Below are positions 7,183 through 13,575 of a DNA stretch of 13,575 bases, piece by piece; position 1 is the first letter of the stretch, and each line of letters starts with the position of its first letter. This DNA is from CAVPRW01 sp046727435 [NCBI: bacterium] (lineage in GTDB: Bacteria; Tectomicrobia; Entotheonellia; J063), in assembly GCA_046727435.1 (NCBI GenBank), contig JBKPCR010000214.1:1-13575 (forward strand), written 5' to 3'. The position numbers and the translations under genes are program-made. The notes below the pieces were generated by a model. The model was not told where the DNA came from and did not search any database. It saw only the letters and a list, made by a program, of their open reading frames with translations.

Positions 7183-8283
7183 ATGGCACAGGTGACCTTG
7201 CAGAAAGTCAGAAAAGTCTATGCCAGCGGCTATGAGGCGGTGCAGGGTATCGACCTCGATATCCACGATGGGGAGTTTATGGTGCTGGTCGGGCCGTCCG
7301 GCTGTGCGAAGAGTACCACGCTCCGGATGATCGCCGGGCTAGAAGACATTACCAGTGGCGACCTCTTCATTGGTGAGCGCAAGGTCAATGATCTGCCGCC
7401 CAGTAAACGCAACGTCGCCATGGTGTTTCAGGATTACGCCCTGTACCCGCACATGACCGTCTATGAAAACATGGCGTACGGGCTCAGAATCCGGAAGCTG
7501 AGCAAGGGTGAAATCCACCAAAGGGTGACCAACGCCGCGCATGTTCTGGGGCTTGCAGAGCACCTGGCGCAGAAACCCAAAGCGCTTTCAGGTGGTCAGA
7601 GACAGCGGGTGGCGGTAGGTCGCACCCTCGTCCGCGAGCCAGAGGTCTTCCTGTTTGACGAGCCCCTGTCCAATCTGGATGCCAAGCTCAGGGTGCATAT
7701 GCGGGGCGAGATTATCAAGCTCCAAAAGACGCTCGCCACCACCATGGTGTATGTGACGCACGATCAGGTGGAAGCCATGACCATGGGCGACCGGATCTGT
7801 GTGCTGGACGCTGGCAGGATCATGCAGGTAGATACGCCGCTGGCCTTGTATGAACGCCCGGCGAATAGATTCGTGGCGACCTTTGTCGGTTCGCCCGCGA
7901 TGAATATACTCCGCGGGAGGTTGGCCAAAGAGAACGAGACATATTGCTTCGTTTCAGGCGGGATGACGTTGACCCTGCCAGCGGACAAAGCTGACAAAGT
8001 GAAACCCTACGCGAACAAAGACATCGAGCTCGGCATACGACCTGAACACATTCTGGACAGGAGCCCCGACACTCAAGCTGACAATGTCGTCAGGGGCACG
8101 GTGTTGCTCATCGAGCTTATGGGCAACGAAATCATCGTGCATGTTGACGTCGCAGGCCAACCCGTGATCGGGCGCCTCGATGCACACGCTCCAGTCGCAC
8201 ATGGCGTTGAACACGATTTTATTCTCGACATGCGGTACAGCCATTTCTTCGATCCGGAAAGCGGACAAAATGTGAGTTGTTAA
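7183..8283 (+). CDS. ABC transporter ATP-binding protein, MalK/UgpC type
   Basis: This 366-residue ATPase energises the importer. The motifs are all present: Walker [10 protein letters not shown] (37-45, Ala42 where Gly is most common), Q-loop in [12 protein letters not shown], signature LSGGQ (135-139), Walker B LFDEP (157-161), D-loop SNLDAKLR and H-loop His193 in [11 protein letters not shown]. After about residue 240 follows the TOBE-type regulatory region of the MalK/UgpC class. AGAGGG (7169-7174) precedes the ATG, and the gene lies 15 bases after the second permease as the last gene of the operon. Such ATPases are sometimes shared by several transporters, but here it has its own cassette. 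Its stop lies within the palindrome GTTAAC, where a composition shift begins and the opposing Dps-like frame arrives. Confidence 0.95.
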   Translation: MAQVTLQKVRKVYASGYEAVQGIDLDIHDGEFMVLVGPSGCAKSTTLRMIAGLEDITSGDLFIGERKVNDLPPSKRNVAMVFQDYALYPHMTVYENMAYGLRIRKLSKGEIHQRVTNAAHVLGLAEHLAQKPKALSGGQRQRVAVGRTLVREPEVFLFDEPLSNLDAKLRVHMRGEIIKLQKTLATTMVYVTHDQVEAMTMGDRICVLDAGRIMQVDTPLALYERPANRFVATFVGSPAMNILRGRLAKENETYCFVSGGMTLTLPADKADKVKPYANKDIELGIRPEHILDRSPDTQADNVVRGTVLLIELMGNEIIVHVDVAGQPVIGRLDAHAPVAHGVEHDFILDMRYSHFFDPESGQNVSC

Positions 8284-8284
8284 C
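8279..8284. other. Shared GTTAAC at convergent gene ends; composition boundary
   Basis: The ATPase stop TAA (8281-8283, plus) and a minus-strand TAA (8282-8280) are both contained in this palindrome. The minus-strand TAA lies in the frame of the Dps-like ATG at 8849, but not in the frame that carries the Dps body. To the right of this point GC content rises sharply: 36/60, 41/60 and 43/60 G+C in the next three 60-base blocks. No terminator hairpin is visible between the two convergent genes. Confidence 0.4.
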
Positions 8285-8849
8285 CCGACAACGACATTGG
8301 GGGTGTCGACGAGGTGCTCAGCGAGGAACCATGCCTGCAGCTCGCCGGTGCGGATGACGTCGGAGACGAGTAGGTCGTTGGTGCCGTCATCCCCGAGCGC
8401 GGCGACCCGCGCCGCTGCGTCGTGGGCGTCAACCAGGATGATCTCGTGCGCCTCGAGCAGCCGGGACAGCATCGCCGGGACCTCCTCGCAGCCGTCCGGT
8501 GGCCGCGGCACTCTCGTGAGCTCCGCCACGTGCCGGGGATCGCCAACCGCGACACCACCAAGGGTCTGTACCCGCTTGGCGATTTTGTCCACCAGATCGA
8601 GCTGCTCACTGGCGTGCTTGTCCAGCAGCAGGTGCAGCTGGTAGAAGGTCGCCCCACGCATGAGCCAGTGGTGCTTTTTGTATAGCGCATAGAGAATCCG
8701 CGTGTCGGCCAGGATCTGGTTTAGGCGCTGGCAGGCATACAGCCGCGCCTCATAGGAGAGCCCGACCGGGCGTCCTCGTCCGGGCTCGACATTGTCCCCT
8801 TGTTCGGTTCCAAGGTCTGGCGGAAGGCTCGCACCCGTTCGGCCCTCAT
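8284..8849 (-). pseudogene. dps: Dps-like ferritin, reading frame broken near start and at end
   Basis: The body (minus frame, about 8826 down to 8284, roughly 180 codons) is a Dps/miniferritin: RLNQILADT, YKKHHWLMRG, LHLLLDKHASEQLDLVDKIA, LLEAHEIIL, GTNDLLVSDVIRT, WFLAEHLVDTP. The ferroxidase-site residues of the HHW...D...E type are intact. The product would bind and oxidise iron and protect DNA under oxidative stress. The start does not fit: GGAGGAGG (8855-8862) and an ATG at 8849, at ideal spacing, are in another frame that stops at 8721. One missing base between 8849 and about 8826 would join them. In the body frame the only earlier start is a TTG at 8937 without a ribosome site, inside the upstream gene. 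At the other end no stop occurs where the family ends (after VDTP...), and the frame runs on antisense through the ATPase gene to 7954. Real decay or sequence errors are both possible. Confidence 0.75.
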
Positions 8850-8866
8850 GGAAGCCTCCTCCAGCG

Positions 8867-9505
8867 TCAGTAGGCCACCGTGAACCGCTTTCGGATGTGC
8901 TTCGGCTGCTCCACCTCGTCCAAGATGGCGACCGCAAAGTCCTCGGCCGAGATGCGGCTCTCGCCCTTCGCGTCGGTCAGCAGTTGATCGCCGCCGATCC
9001 GGAACGTCCCGGTCCGATCGCCCGGCTCAATGAACGCCGCGGGGCTGACGTAGCTCCACTCCAAGTCGGTCTCGGCGTCGTACACCTGTTTCGCGTCTCG
9101 GTGGGCGAGCGCGATGCCCTTCAAGGCGTCGGGGAGGGCCGGGGTGTCCACGAGCTGCACGCCCGGGGCGACTTCGAGGCTCCCTGCCCCGCCGACCACC
9201 ACCAGCCTGTTCACGCCAGCGGCCTTGAGTCCGGTGATGAGCGCCCGGGCCGCCGTCACGAGCGCGCGGTCCGGGTCGTCCCCGCCGGGCCCGTATGCCG
9301 AGAGCACCGCGTCGTGCCCCTTGACCACGGCGGCAACGCTCCCGGCGTCGAGCACGTTCCCCGCCACCAGCTGGAGCTTCGGGCTCCGCTCGGTGATTTT
9401 CGACGGGTCGCGGACGATGGCGGTGACCTCGTGCCCGCGACGCAGCGCTTCTCGCAGGATGCGTTGCCCGATAGTCCCACTAGCCCCAACAAGTGCGAGT
9501 TTCAT
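8867..9505 (-). CDS. NAD(P)-binding NmrA/atypical SDR-family protein
   Basis: A 212-residue cytoplasmic protein beginning MKLALVGASGTIGQRILREA. It carries the Rossmann GxSGTxGxxI-type dinucleotide motif (residues 7-14) and then the pattern of compact NAD(P)H-binding proteins of the YwnB/NmrA-like group: GHEVTAIVRDP, GNVLDAGSVAAVVKGHDAV, RLVVVGGAGSL, and a final AEDFAVAILDEVEQP. The classical SDR Tyr-x-x-x-Lys pair is not evident, as expected for this group. Substrate unknown; relatives are annotated as NAD(P)H-binding oxidoreductases or redox sensors. The ATG at 9505 is preferred over a 50-codon upstream extension because GAGGAG (9515-9520) precedes it and the Rossmann fold starts at once. 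It is followed after 17 bases by the Dps-like ATG, so the two form a probable oxidative-stress operon. Confidence 0.88.
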   Translation of the reverse strand: MKLALVGASGTIGQRILREALRRGHEVTAIVRDPSKITERSPKLQLVAGNVLDAGSVAAVVKGHDAVLSAYGPGGDDPDRALVTAARALITGLKAAGVNRLVVVGGAGSLEVAPGVQLVDTPALPDALKGIALAHRDAKQVYDAETDLEWSYVSPAAFIEPGDRTGTFRIGGDQLLTDAKGESRISAEDFAVAILDEVEQPKHIRKRFTVAY

Positions 9506-9551
9506 GGCTGGTGTCTCCTCTAAGGAGCTCTCGAAGGTCGAGCTCAAAGGC

Positions 9552-9850
9552 TCAAATGAGGTCGTATTGCCGCTTCCCTCCTGTGCGGCGTCTTTGAGCG
9601 TTTTCCTCTTCTGCGCCGACGTCGACACAGGCGACCAGCGTCCGGATCGCCGCAACCATGCGTGCCGCGGCGCCGCCGGTCAGCGGCCGGCCCTGGTAGA
9701 TGTGCAGCGTCCCGCCGCGTCCGGCGTCGTGTCCGCCTGATCGATGACCCAGACTTCGTGCTCGGCGGCGATGGCGACCACCGGCAGTCCGACCCCGAAG
9801 CCTGTGACCGCCGCGCCGAGGAGGACCACGAGCGTCACCGTGCCTCGCAC
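9552..9850 (-). pseudogene. Frameshifted remnant of a small exported protein (EVWVIDQ... type)
   Basis: A GTG at 9850 with AGGAGA (9856-9861) opens a frame with a signal peptide (VTLVVLLGAAVTGFGVGL... ending VVAIAAEH), then EVWVIDQADTTPDAAG, before an early stop at 9680. In the adjacent frame the sequence continues GTLHIYQGRPLTGGAAARM. Joined, these read as one protein, TTPD-GGG-TLHIYQG, and restoring one G in the GACGCGGCGGG run would do it. I recall exported proteins of this EVWVIDQ-D...GGGTLYIY type from GC-rich metagenomic bacteria, function unknown, where the protein continues much further. Here recognisable sequence ends near 9657, so the copy also appears truncated; the second frame stops at 9552. 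It lies 75 bases below the cytochrome gene on the same strand. Confidence 0.45.
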
Positions 9851-9925
9851 GTCCGTCTCCTGCGCGGCTCGCGCGTCAACACCTCGTGGAAACCGCCTGT
9901 GATACGCGGGTGGCCGTGCGCGACG

Positions 9926-10564
9926 TCAGCGTCCCGGGCAGACGGCGCCGGTGTCGGCCCACGCCTTGATCAACGCGCCGAACGCCTCCTGCGTGCCGGG
10001 CGCGGGCTCCCGGCCGACACCGGGCGACCACCCCCAGCCGACGAGCGCGTCGTGGGCCATGTGCTCAACGATCTCGGCCACGGTATGCCCGCCGTTCCGC
10101 GCCGGGTCCTTGACCTGCGCGCAGATCTCGGCGAGGGATTTCCCCTCCCAGGCCATGGAGGCGGGGGCGAGGTGCCAGTTGGCATGCCCTGGCATGCCCA
10201 CCGCGTCGTAGTTGGCCGCCTGATGACACGTCGTGCAGCGCATGGCGGCCAGCCCGTGCCCATCAGCGCCGCGCCGCACCCAGGGCTGATGGGGGTGGCC
10301 GTCCTCGCCCTGCAGGGGCCGGTCGCCGGCCGGATGACAGTTGACGCAACGCGGATGTTGCAGGACTTTCCCAGCTTCCACGAAGAGCGCTACCGAGCGC
10401 TGCGCTGGATCCGCAATGCTCGTGAATGCGCCCACGGGCAGGAGCGGCCGCCCGCCCTGGGCGAACGACGGGGAAGGCACGAGCCAGGCCGCGAGGCTGC
10501 CCGCCGCGAGCGCGAGGGCGGCGCCGCCGACCAGGAGCTTCAAGGACACGCCCTGTTTCGTCAT
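9926..10564 (-). CDS. Exported two-haem c-type cytochrome, isoquinoline 1-oxidoreductase partner type
   Basis: The 212-residue product has a cleavable leader ([19 protein letters not shown], likely cut after SFA near residue 35) and two CxxCH haem c sites: CVNCH at 73-77 and CTTCH at 110-114. Several Met residues (for example 109, 124 and 137) could be distal ligands. It should be periplasmic and carry electrons from the molybdenum hydroxylase encoded just upstream. I recall the family name 'isoquinoline 1-oxidoreductase subunit' for such proteins, but cannot confirm it here. ATG at 10564 with GGAGA (10572-10576) directly after the iorB stop; the 14-base gap argues for co-transcription and a shared complex. 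It is the third gene of the operon. Confidence 0.85.
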   Translation of the reverse strand: MTKQGVSLKLLVGGAALALAAGSLAAWLVPSPSFAQGGRPLLPVGAFTSIADPAQRSVALFVEAGKVLQHPRCVNCHPAGDRPLQGEDGHPHQPWVRRGADGHGLAAMRCTTCHQAANYDAVGMPGHANWHLAPASMAWEGKSLAEICAQVKDPARNGGHTVAEIVEHMAHDALVGWGWSPGVGREPAPGTQEAFGALIKAWADTGAVCPGR

Positions 10565-10578
10565 GTCACGGTCTCCGT

Positions 10579-12759
10579 CTAGGCGGTGAGCCGCGCCAGC
10601 GGCAGACGCCGCACGCGTCGCCCGGTCAGCTGAAACAGCGCATTCGCCACGGCCGGCGCGATCGGGGGCACCCCCGGCTCTCCAACCCCCGTCGGCGGCG
10701 CGGCGGACGGCGCGATGTACACCTCCACCTGGGGCATCTCTTCGATGCGGAGCGGCCGGTAGGTGTCGAAGTTCGACTGCTGCACCCGCCCCTGGACCAG
10801 AGTGATCTCACTCCACAACGCGGCGGCCAGGCCGTAGCCGATGCCGCCCTCCATCTGCGCACGGATGACGTCGGGATTCACGGCAACGCCGCAATCGACC
10901 GCGCAGACGACCCGCTCGACCTTCGGCAAGCCGTCGCGGCCCAGCGACACCTCGGCCACCTGCGCCACGAAGGTGCGGAACGACTCGTGCACGGCGATGC
11001 CGCGCGCTCGACCTTGCGGCAAGGGGACGCCCCAGCCCGCCTTCTGCGCGGCCAGCTCGAGCACCCCCAGGTGCCGCGGATGGTGCGTGAGCAGGGTGCG
11101 GCGGAAGTCTACCGGGTCCCGCCCCGCCGCGTGCGCCAGCTCATCGACGAAGGTCTCGGTCGAGAAGGCGGTGTGCGTGCTGCCGACCGAGCGCCACCAC
11201 AGGACTGGCACCCCGACCTCGGTGGTGTGCAGCTCCACGCCGAGGCTCGGGATGTCATAAGGGAGATTCGCCGCCCCCTCGACCGAGGTCGGGTCGATCC
11301 CGTTCTTCACCCGCGCGGACTCGAACAAGGTGCCCTGCAGGAGCGACTGGCCGACGATCCGGTGCTCCCAGCCGACGAGGCGTCCGGCTGGGTCAAGCCC
11401 CGCGCGCAGACGGTGCACGTAGAGCGGTCGGTAACGGCCGCCCGTGATGTCGTCCTCGCGGGTCCAGACCAGCTTCACCGGCTGCCGGCCGCCGATCGCC
11501 TTGGCGATGCTGGCGGCCTCACCCGCCACGTCCCCGTTCGGGGTGGCCCGCCGACCGAAGCTCCCACCTGCGAGCAGAGTGTGGACCTGGACCTTCTCCG
11601 GCGGCAACCCGACGACGGCGGCGACCACCTGCTGGTCGATCGTCTGCAGCTGAGAGCCCGCCCAGACCTCACAGCCTTCTGGCGCGAGCCGCACGACGCA
11701 GTCGAGGGGCTCCATGGGTGCGTGCGCCAGATAGGGGAACTCGTAGACGGCTTCGAGCACGCGGGCGGCGCCGGCGATCGCCGCCTGCGGATCGCCATCC
11801 CATCGCGCCCGGGCGCCGGGCTGCCGGGCGAGCACCCGGTACGCGGCGAAGAGCTCGTCGCTCCCCCGCCGCTCGGCGCCGCTCTCATCCCAGTCGATCG
11901 TCAGCGCCTCGCGGCCCTTCCGCGCCGCCCAGAAGCTGCGCGCGAGGATGGCGACCCCGGCCGGCACCTGCACGACGTCGGTGACGCCCTTCACCTGGAG
12001 CGCCGCGGACGCGTCGAACGCCCTGACCTGGGCCCCGAACCGCGGCGGCCGGGCGATCACCGCCGTGAGCATGTCGGGCAGGTAGACGTCCAGCGTGAAC
12101 TGGGCCGACCCGTCCGTCTTCGACCTGGAGTCCTGGCGCGGCAGGCGGCGGCCGATCAGCGTGAAGTCTTTCGCATCCTTGAGCTTCACGTCCGCGGGCG
12201 GCGGCACGGCGGCTGCCCTCAGGGCCAGATCACCGAAGGTGGCGCGGCGACTCGTCCGCGCATGGGAGAGCATGCCGCGCTCCACCGTGATCTCCGCAGC
12301 CGGGACGCCCCACTCGTGCGCCGCGGCGGCGACGAGCATCGCCCGCGCCGTGGCGCCTGCCTGGCGGAGCTGCTCCCAGGAGTTCGCCACCGCCGTGCTG
12401 CCGCCCGTGCCCTGCACGGCACCGAAGAGGAGGTTGTTGTAGCGCGTGGCGTCGGCCGGCGCCGATTCCACCCGCACCTGCGACCAGTCGGCGTCCAGCT
12501 CCTCGGCGAGAATCGTCGCCAGCCCGGTGTAGGTGCCCTGCCCGAACTCGATGTGCTTGGCGATGATCGTCACCGTGTTGTCCGGGGCAATGCGGACGAA
12601 CGCGTTCGGCGCCAATACGCCGCCCGTCTGCGCGACCGCCTTACCAACGCGCAGGTCGAATCCGACCAGCAGGCCCACACTGGCGGCGGCGCTGCCCTGT
12701 AGAAACCGACGGCGGGTCAGCTGGAGCGATGGGAGCGGTGCAGTCTTTTGGGCCCGCAT
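10579..12759 (-). CDS. iorB: Molybdopterin-binding aldehyde oxidase/isoquinoline 1-oxidoreductase beta subunit
   Basis: A 726-residue molybdenum hydroxylase large subunit of the xanthine oxidase family. A twin-arginine signal (RRRFLQG, residues 16-22, then ASVGLLVG) directs folded export to the periplasm. Family motifs in order: [80 protein letters not shown], and [19 protein letters not shown], where Glu694 is the expected catalytic base. The length fits IorB/aldehyde-dehydrogenase-type subunits that carry no FAD domain. Substrates of this family are N-heteroaromatics or aldehydes; the exact one cannot be read from the sequence. The ATG at 12759 is 2 bases after the iorA stop, with the ribosome site GGAGGG spanning that stop, so translation is coupled. 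Confidence 0.93.
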   Translation of the reverse strand: MRAQKTAPLPSLQLTRRRFLQGSAAASVGLLVGFDLRVGKAVAQTGGVLAPNAFVRIAPDNTVTIIAKHIEFGQGTYTGLATILAEELDADWSQVRVESAPADATRYNNLLFGAVQGTGGSTAVANSWEQLRQAGATARAMLVAAAAHEWGVPAAEITVERGMLSHARTSRRATFGDLALRAAAVPPPADVKLKDAKDFTLIGRRLPRQDSRSKTDGSAQFTLDVYLPDMLTAVIARPPRFGAQVRAFDASAALQVKGVTDVVQVPAGVAILARSFWAARKGREALTIDWDESGAERRGSDELFAAYRVLARQPGARARWDGDPQAAIAGAARVLEAVYEFPYLAHAPMEPLDCVVRLAPEGCEVWAGSQLQTIDQQVVAAVVGLPPEKVQVHTLLAGGSFGRRATPNGDVAGEAASIAKAIGGRQPVKLVWTREDDITGGRYRPLYVHRLRAGLDPAGRLVGWEHRIVGQSLLQGTLFESARVKNGIDPTSVEGAANLPYDIPSLGVELHTTEVGVPVLWWRSVGSTHTAFSTETFVDELAHAAGRDPVDFRRTLLTHHPRHLGVLELAAQKAGWGVPLPQGRARGIAVHESFRTFVAQVAEVSLGRDGLPKVERVVCAVDCGVAVNPDVIRAQMEGGIGYGLAAALWSEITLVQGRVQQSNFDTYRPLRIEEMPQVEVYIAPSAAPPTGVGEPGVPPIAPAVANALFQLTGRRVRRLPLARLTA

Positions 12760-12761
12760 GG

Positions 12762-13220
12762 TTACCCTCCGAGCGTCTTGGCCGCCTCATGGATGGCGGC
12801 GCGGATACGAACATAGGTGGCACAGCGGCAGACGTTGCCGGTCATCGCCGCATCGATGTCGACGTCAGACGGGCGTGCGATCTCGGCGAGGAGCGCGATG
12901 GCCGACATGATCTGCCCGGACTGGCAGTACCCGCACTGCACAACATCGAGCCGGCGCCAGGCGTCCTGGACGGCCTGCGCCACCGCGCCGGACACCCCCT
13001 CGATGGTCACGACGTCGCGGTCTTGGACCGCCCCAACCGGTGTCACACACGCGCGCACCGCTTGGCCGTCGATGTGTACGGTGCAGGCCCCGCACTGGGC
13101 CACGCCGCAGCCAAACTTGGTCCCGGTCAGTCGCAAGTCGTCGCGGAGCACCCAGAGAAGTGGGGTGTCCGGATCGACATCCACGGCGCGCGACGTGTCG
13201 TTCACCCGTAATGTCACCAT
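12762..13220 (-). CDS. iorA: (2Fe-2S)-binding subunit, isoquinoline 1-oxidoreductase alpha type
   Basis: A 152-residue iron-sulfur subunit, the size usual for IorA-type proteins. The N-terminal plant-ferredoxin-type cluster uses C38, C43, C46 and C58 ([10 protein letters not shown]...C). The C-terminal cluster uses C96, C99, C131 and C133 (CGYC...CRC). These pass electrons from the molybdenum centre in the beta subunit to the cytochrome. It has no signal peptide, so it is presumably carried out through the Tat system with its partner, as known for such complexes. The ATG at 13220 is chosen over a 40-codon upstream extension because GGGGAG precedes it (about 13229-13234) and the MVTLRVND start is typical. 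First gene of the iorA-iorB-cytochrome operon. Confidence 0.93.
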   Translation of the reverse strand: MVTLRVNDTSRAVDVDPDTPLLWVLRDDLRLTGTKFGCGVAQCGACTVHIDGQAVRACVTPVGAVQDRDVVTIEGVSGAVAQAVQDAWRRLDVVQCGYCQSGQIMSAIALLAEIARPSDVDIDAAMTGNVCRCATYVRIRAAIHEAAKTLGG

Positions 13221-13575
13221 GGTTGCTCTCCCCCTGCTGGTTATGGTCCGGATTGCGATCCGCCGGCGACCCGTGACGCGGGCGTCTCCGTGCGTAACGT
13301 CGGTTGGGCCGACGGGGGCGGGACCCCCAACGATCCCCACCCCAACAGGCGCGCACTCGCCATGCCCGGAAACATCCCGTTGATATCACCGGCGATCGGC
13401 GGGTGTGATGGGCTCCCCAGGCTCCCTGCATGTTAGCTCGTCGGGCCGTCGACCGGACTCGTGGGCGAGGTGTTGCAGGCGATGCACGATCAGCGGTTGG
13501 GTCGCCTCGATGTGGTCGCGCGTTCGGCGATCCTGGCACCTGACAGCTCTTCCTGTGATGCCCAGGCGGTGGCGC
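13221..13575. other. Upstream region of the ior operon, possible partial gene at the edge
   Basis: This 355-base stretch must hold the ior operon promoter, on the minus strand, but I see no convincing promoter hexamers. From the window edge, a minus-strand frame stays open for about 62 codons to a TGA at 13386 (...RTRDHIEATQPLIVHRLQHLAHESGRRPDEL...). It could be the C-terminal end of a helical protein that starts beyond the window. In DNA this GC-rich, an open frame of that length is weak evidence, and I do not recognise it. Confidence 0.3.

Noticed and set aside
7183-7320. Walker A with Ala42 instead of Gly (GPSGCAKST)
   Set aside because: I recall this as a recurring natural variant in MalK-type ATPases; all other motifs are intact, so it is not a sign of inactivation.
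7954-8283. Dps frame continuing about 110 codons antisense to the ATPase gene
   Set aside because: The ATPase motifs and TOBE region on the plus strand are clearly the real coding sequence; the antisense continuation has no Dps homology and is a consequence of the missing stop.
8792-9523. Long plus-strand open frame over the NmrA-like gene
   Set aside because: Antisense shadow; the minus-strand protein has a Rossmann motif and a good ribosome site.
9525-9545. Two GAGCTC copies forming an imperfect hairpin upstream of the NmrA-like gene
   Set aside because: Pairing requires bulges, and the GAGCTC hexamer is itself palindromic; likely chance.
10426-12702. 758-codon open frame antisense to iorB
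   Set aside because: Arg/Pro/Ala-rich shadow typical of GC-rich genes; iorB on the other strand has all family motifs.
1-13575. Search for CRISPR arrays, tRNA or rRNA genes, insertion sequences and integrases
   Set aside because: No regularly spaced repeats, cloverleaf sequences, rRNA stretches or transposase-like proteins were seen on either strand.

Overview
The window holds two blocks that look different in base composition and function. The left block (about 1-8283) is moderately GC-rich; hand counts of 60-base samples gave 47% in a permease gene and 65% in the receptor gene. The right block (about 8284-13575) is very GC-rich, with samples of 60-72% just past the boundary, and is written almost entirely on the minus strand. 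The content (membrane-anchored periplasmic domains, a Tat-exported molybdenum hydroxylase, c-type haem motifs, a Dps ferritin) fits a free-living, probably environmental, respiring bacterium with a Gram-negative-type envelope. I cannot fix the phylum. The right block reminds me of Rokubacteria/Methylomirabilota-like metagenomic genomes, but that is an impression only.

Left block: a small CsbD-like stress protein (minus strand) is followed by about 830 bases with no supported gene but a perfect 12-base inverted repeat. Next comes an unusual 934-residue single-pass membrane protein. Its cytoplasmic half begins with a segment resembling ECF sigma region 2 and continues into a helical plus beta-rich region. 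After one transmembrane helix, the outer half is a family-1 solute-binding domain with a C-terminal LysM-like domain. A 249-base gap with an ECF-type promoter motif separates it from a tight operon: a soluble solute-binding protein, two MalF/MalG-type permeases and a MalK/UgpC-type ATPase. The outer domain of the membrane protein is visibly paralogous to the soluble binding protein. The simplest reading is a receptor that senses the transported solute and controls the transporter. This receptor-transporter unit is the most interesting item in the window.

Right block, in transcription order (from 13220 leftwards): iorA (2x[2Fe-2S]), iorB (Tat-exported molybdopterin-binding subunit) and a two-haem cytochrome c form a compact operon for a periplasmic isoquinoline-1-oxidoreductase/aldehyde-oxidase-type dehydrogenase. 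Below it lie a frameshifted remnant of a small exported protein, a NAD(P)-binding NmrA/SDR-type protein and a Dps-like ferritin. The Dps frame is broken near its start, and it has no stop before running into the antisense of the ATPase gene. The Dps damage, the composition shift and the convergent end at 8279-8284 coincide, so this point is either a transfer/recombination boundary or an assembly join.
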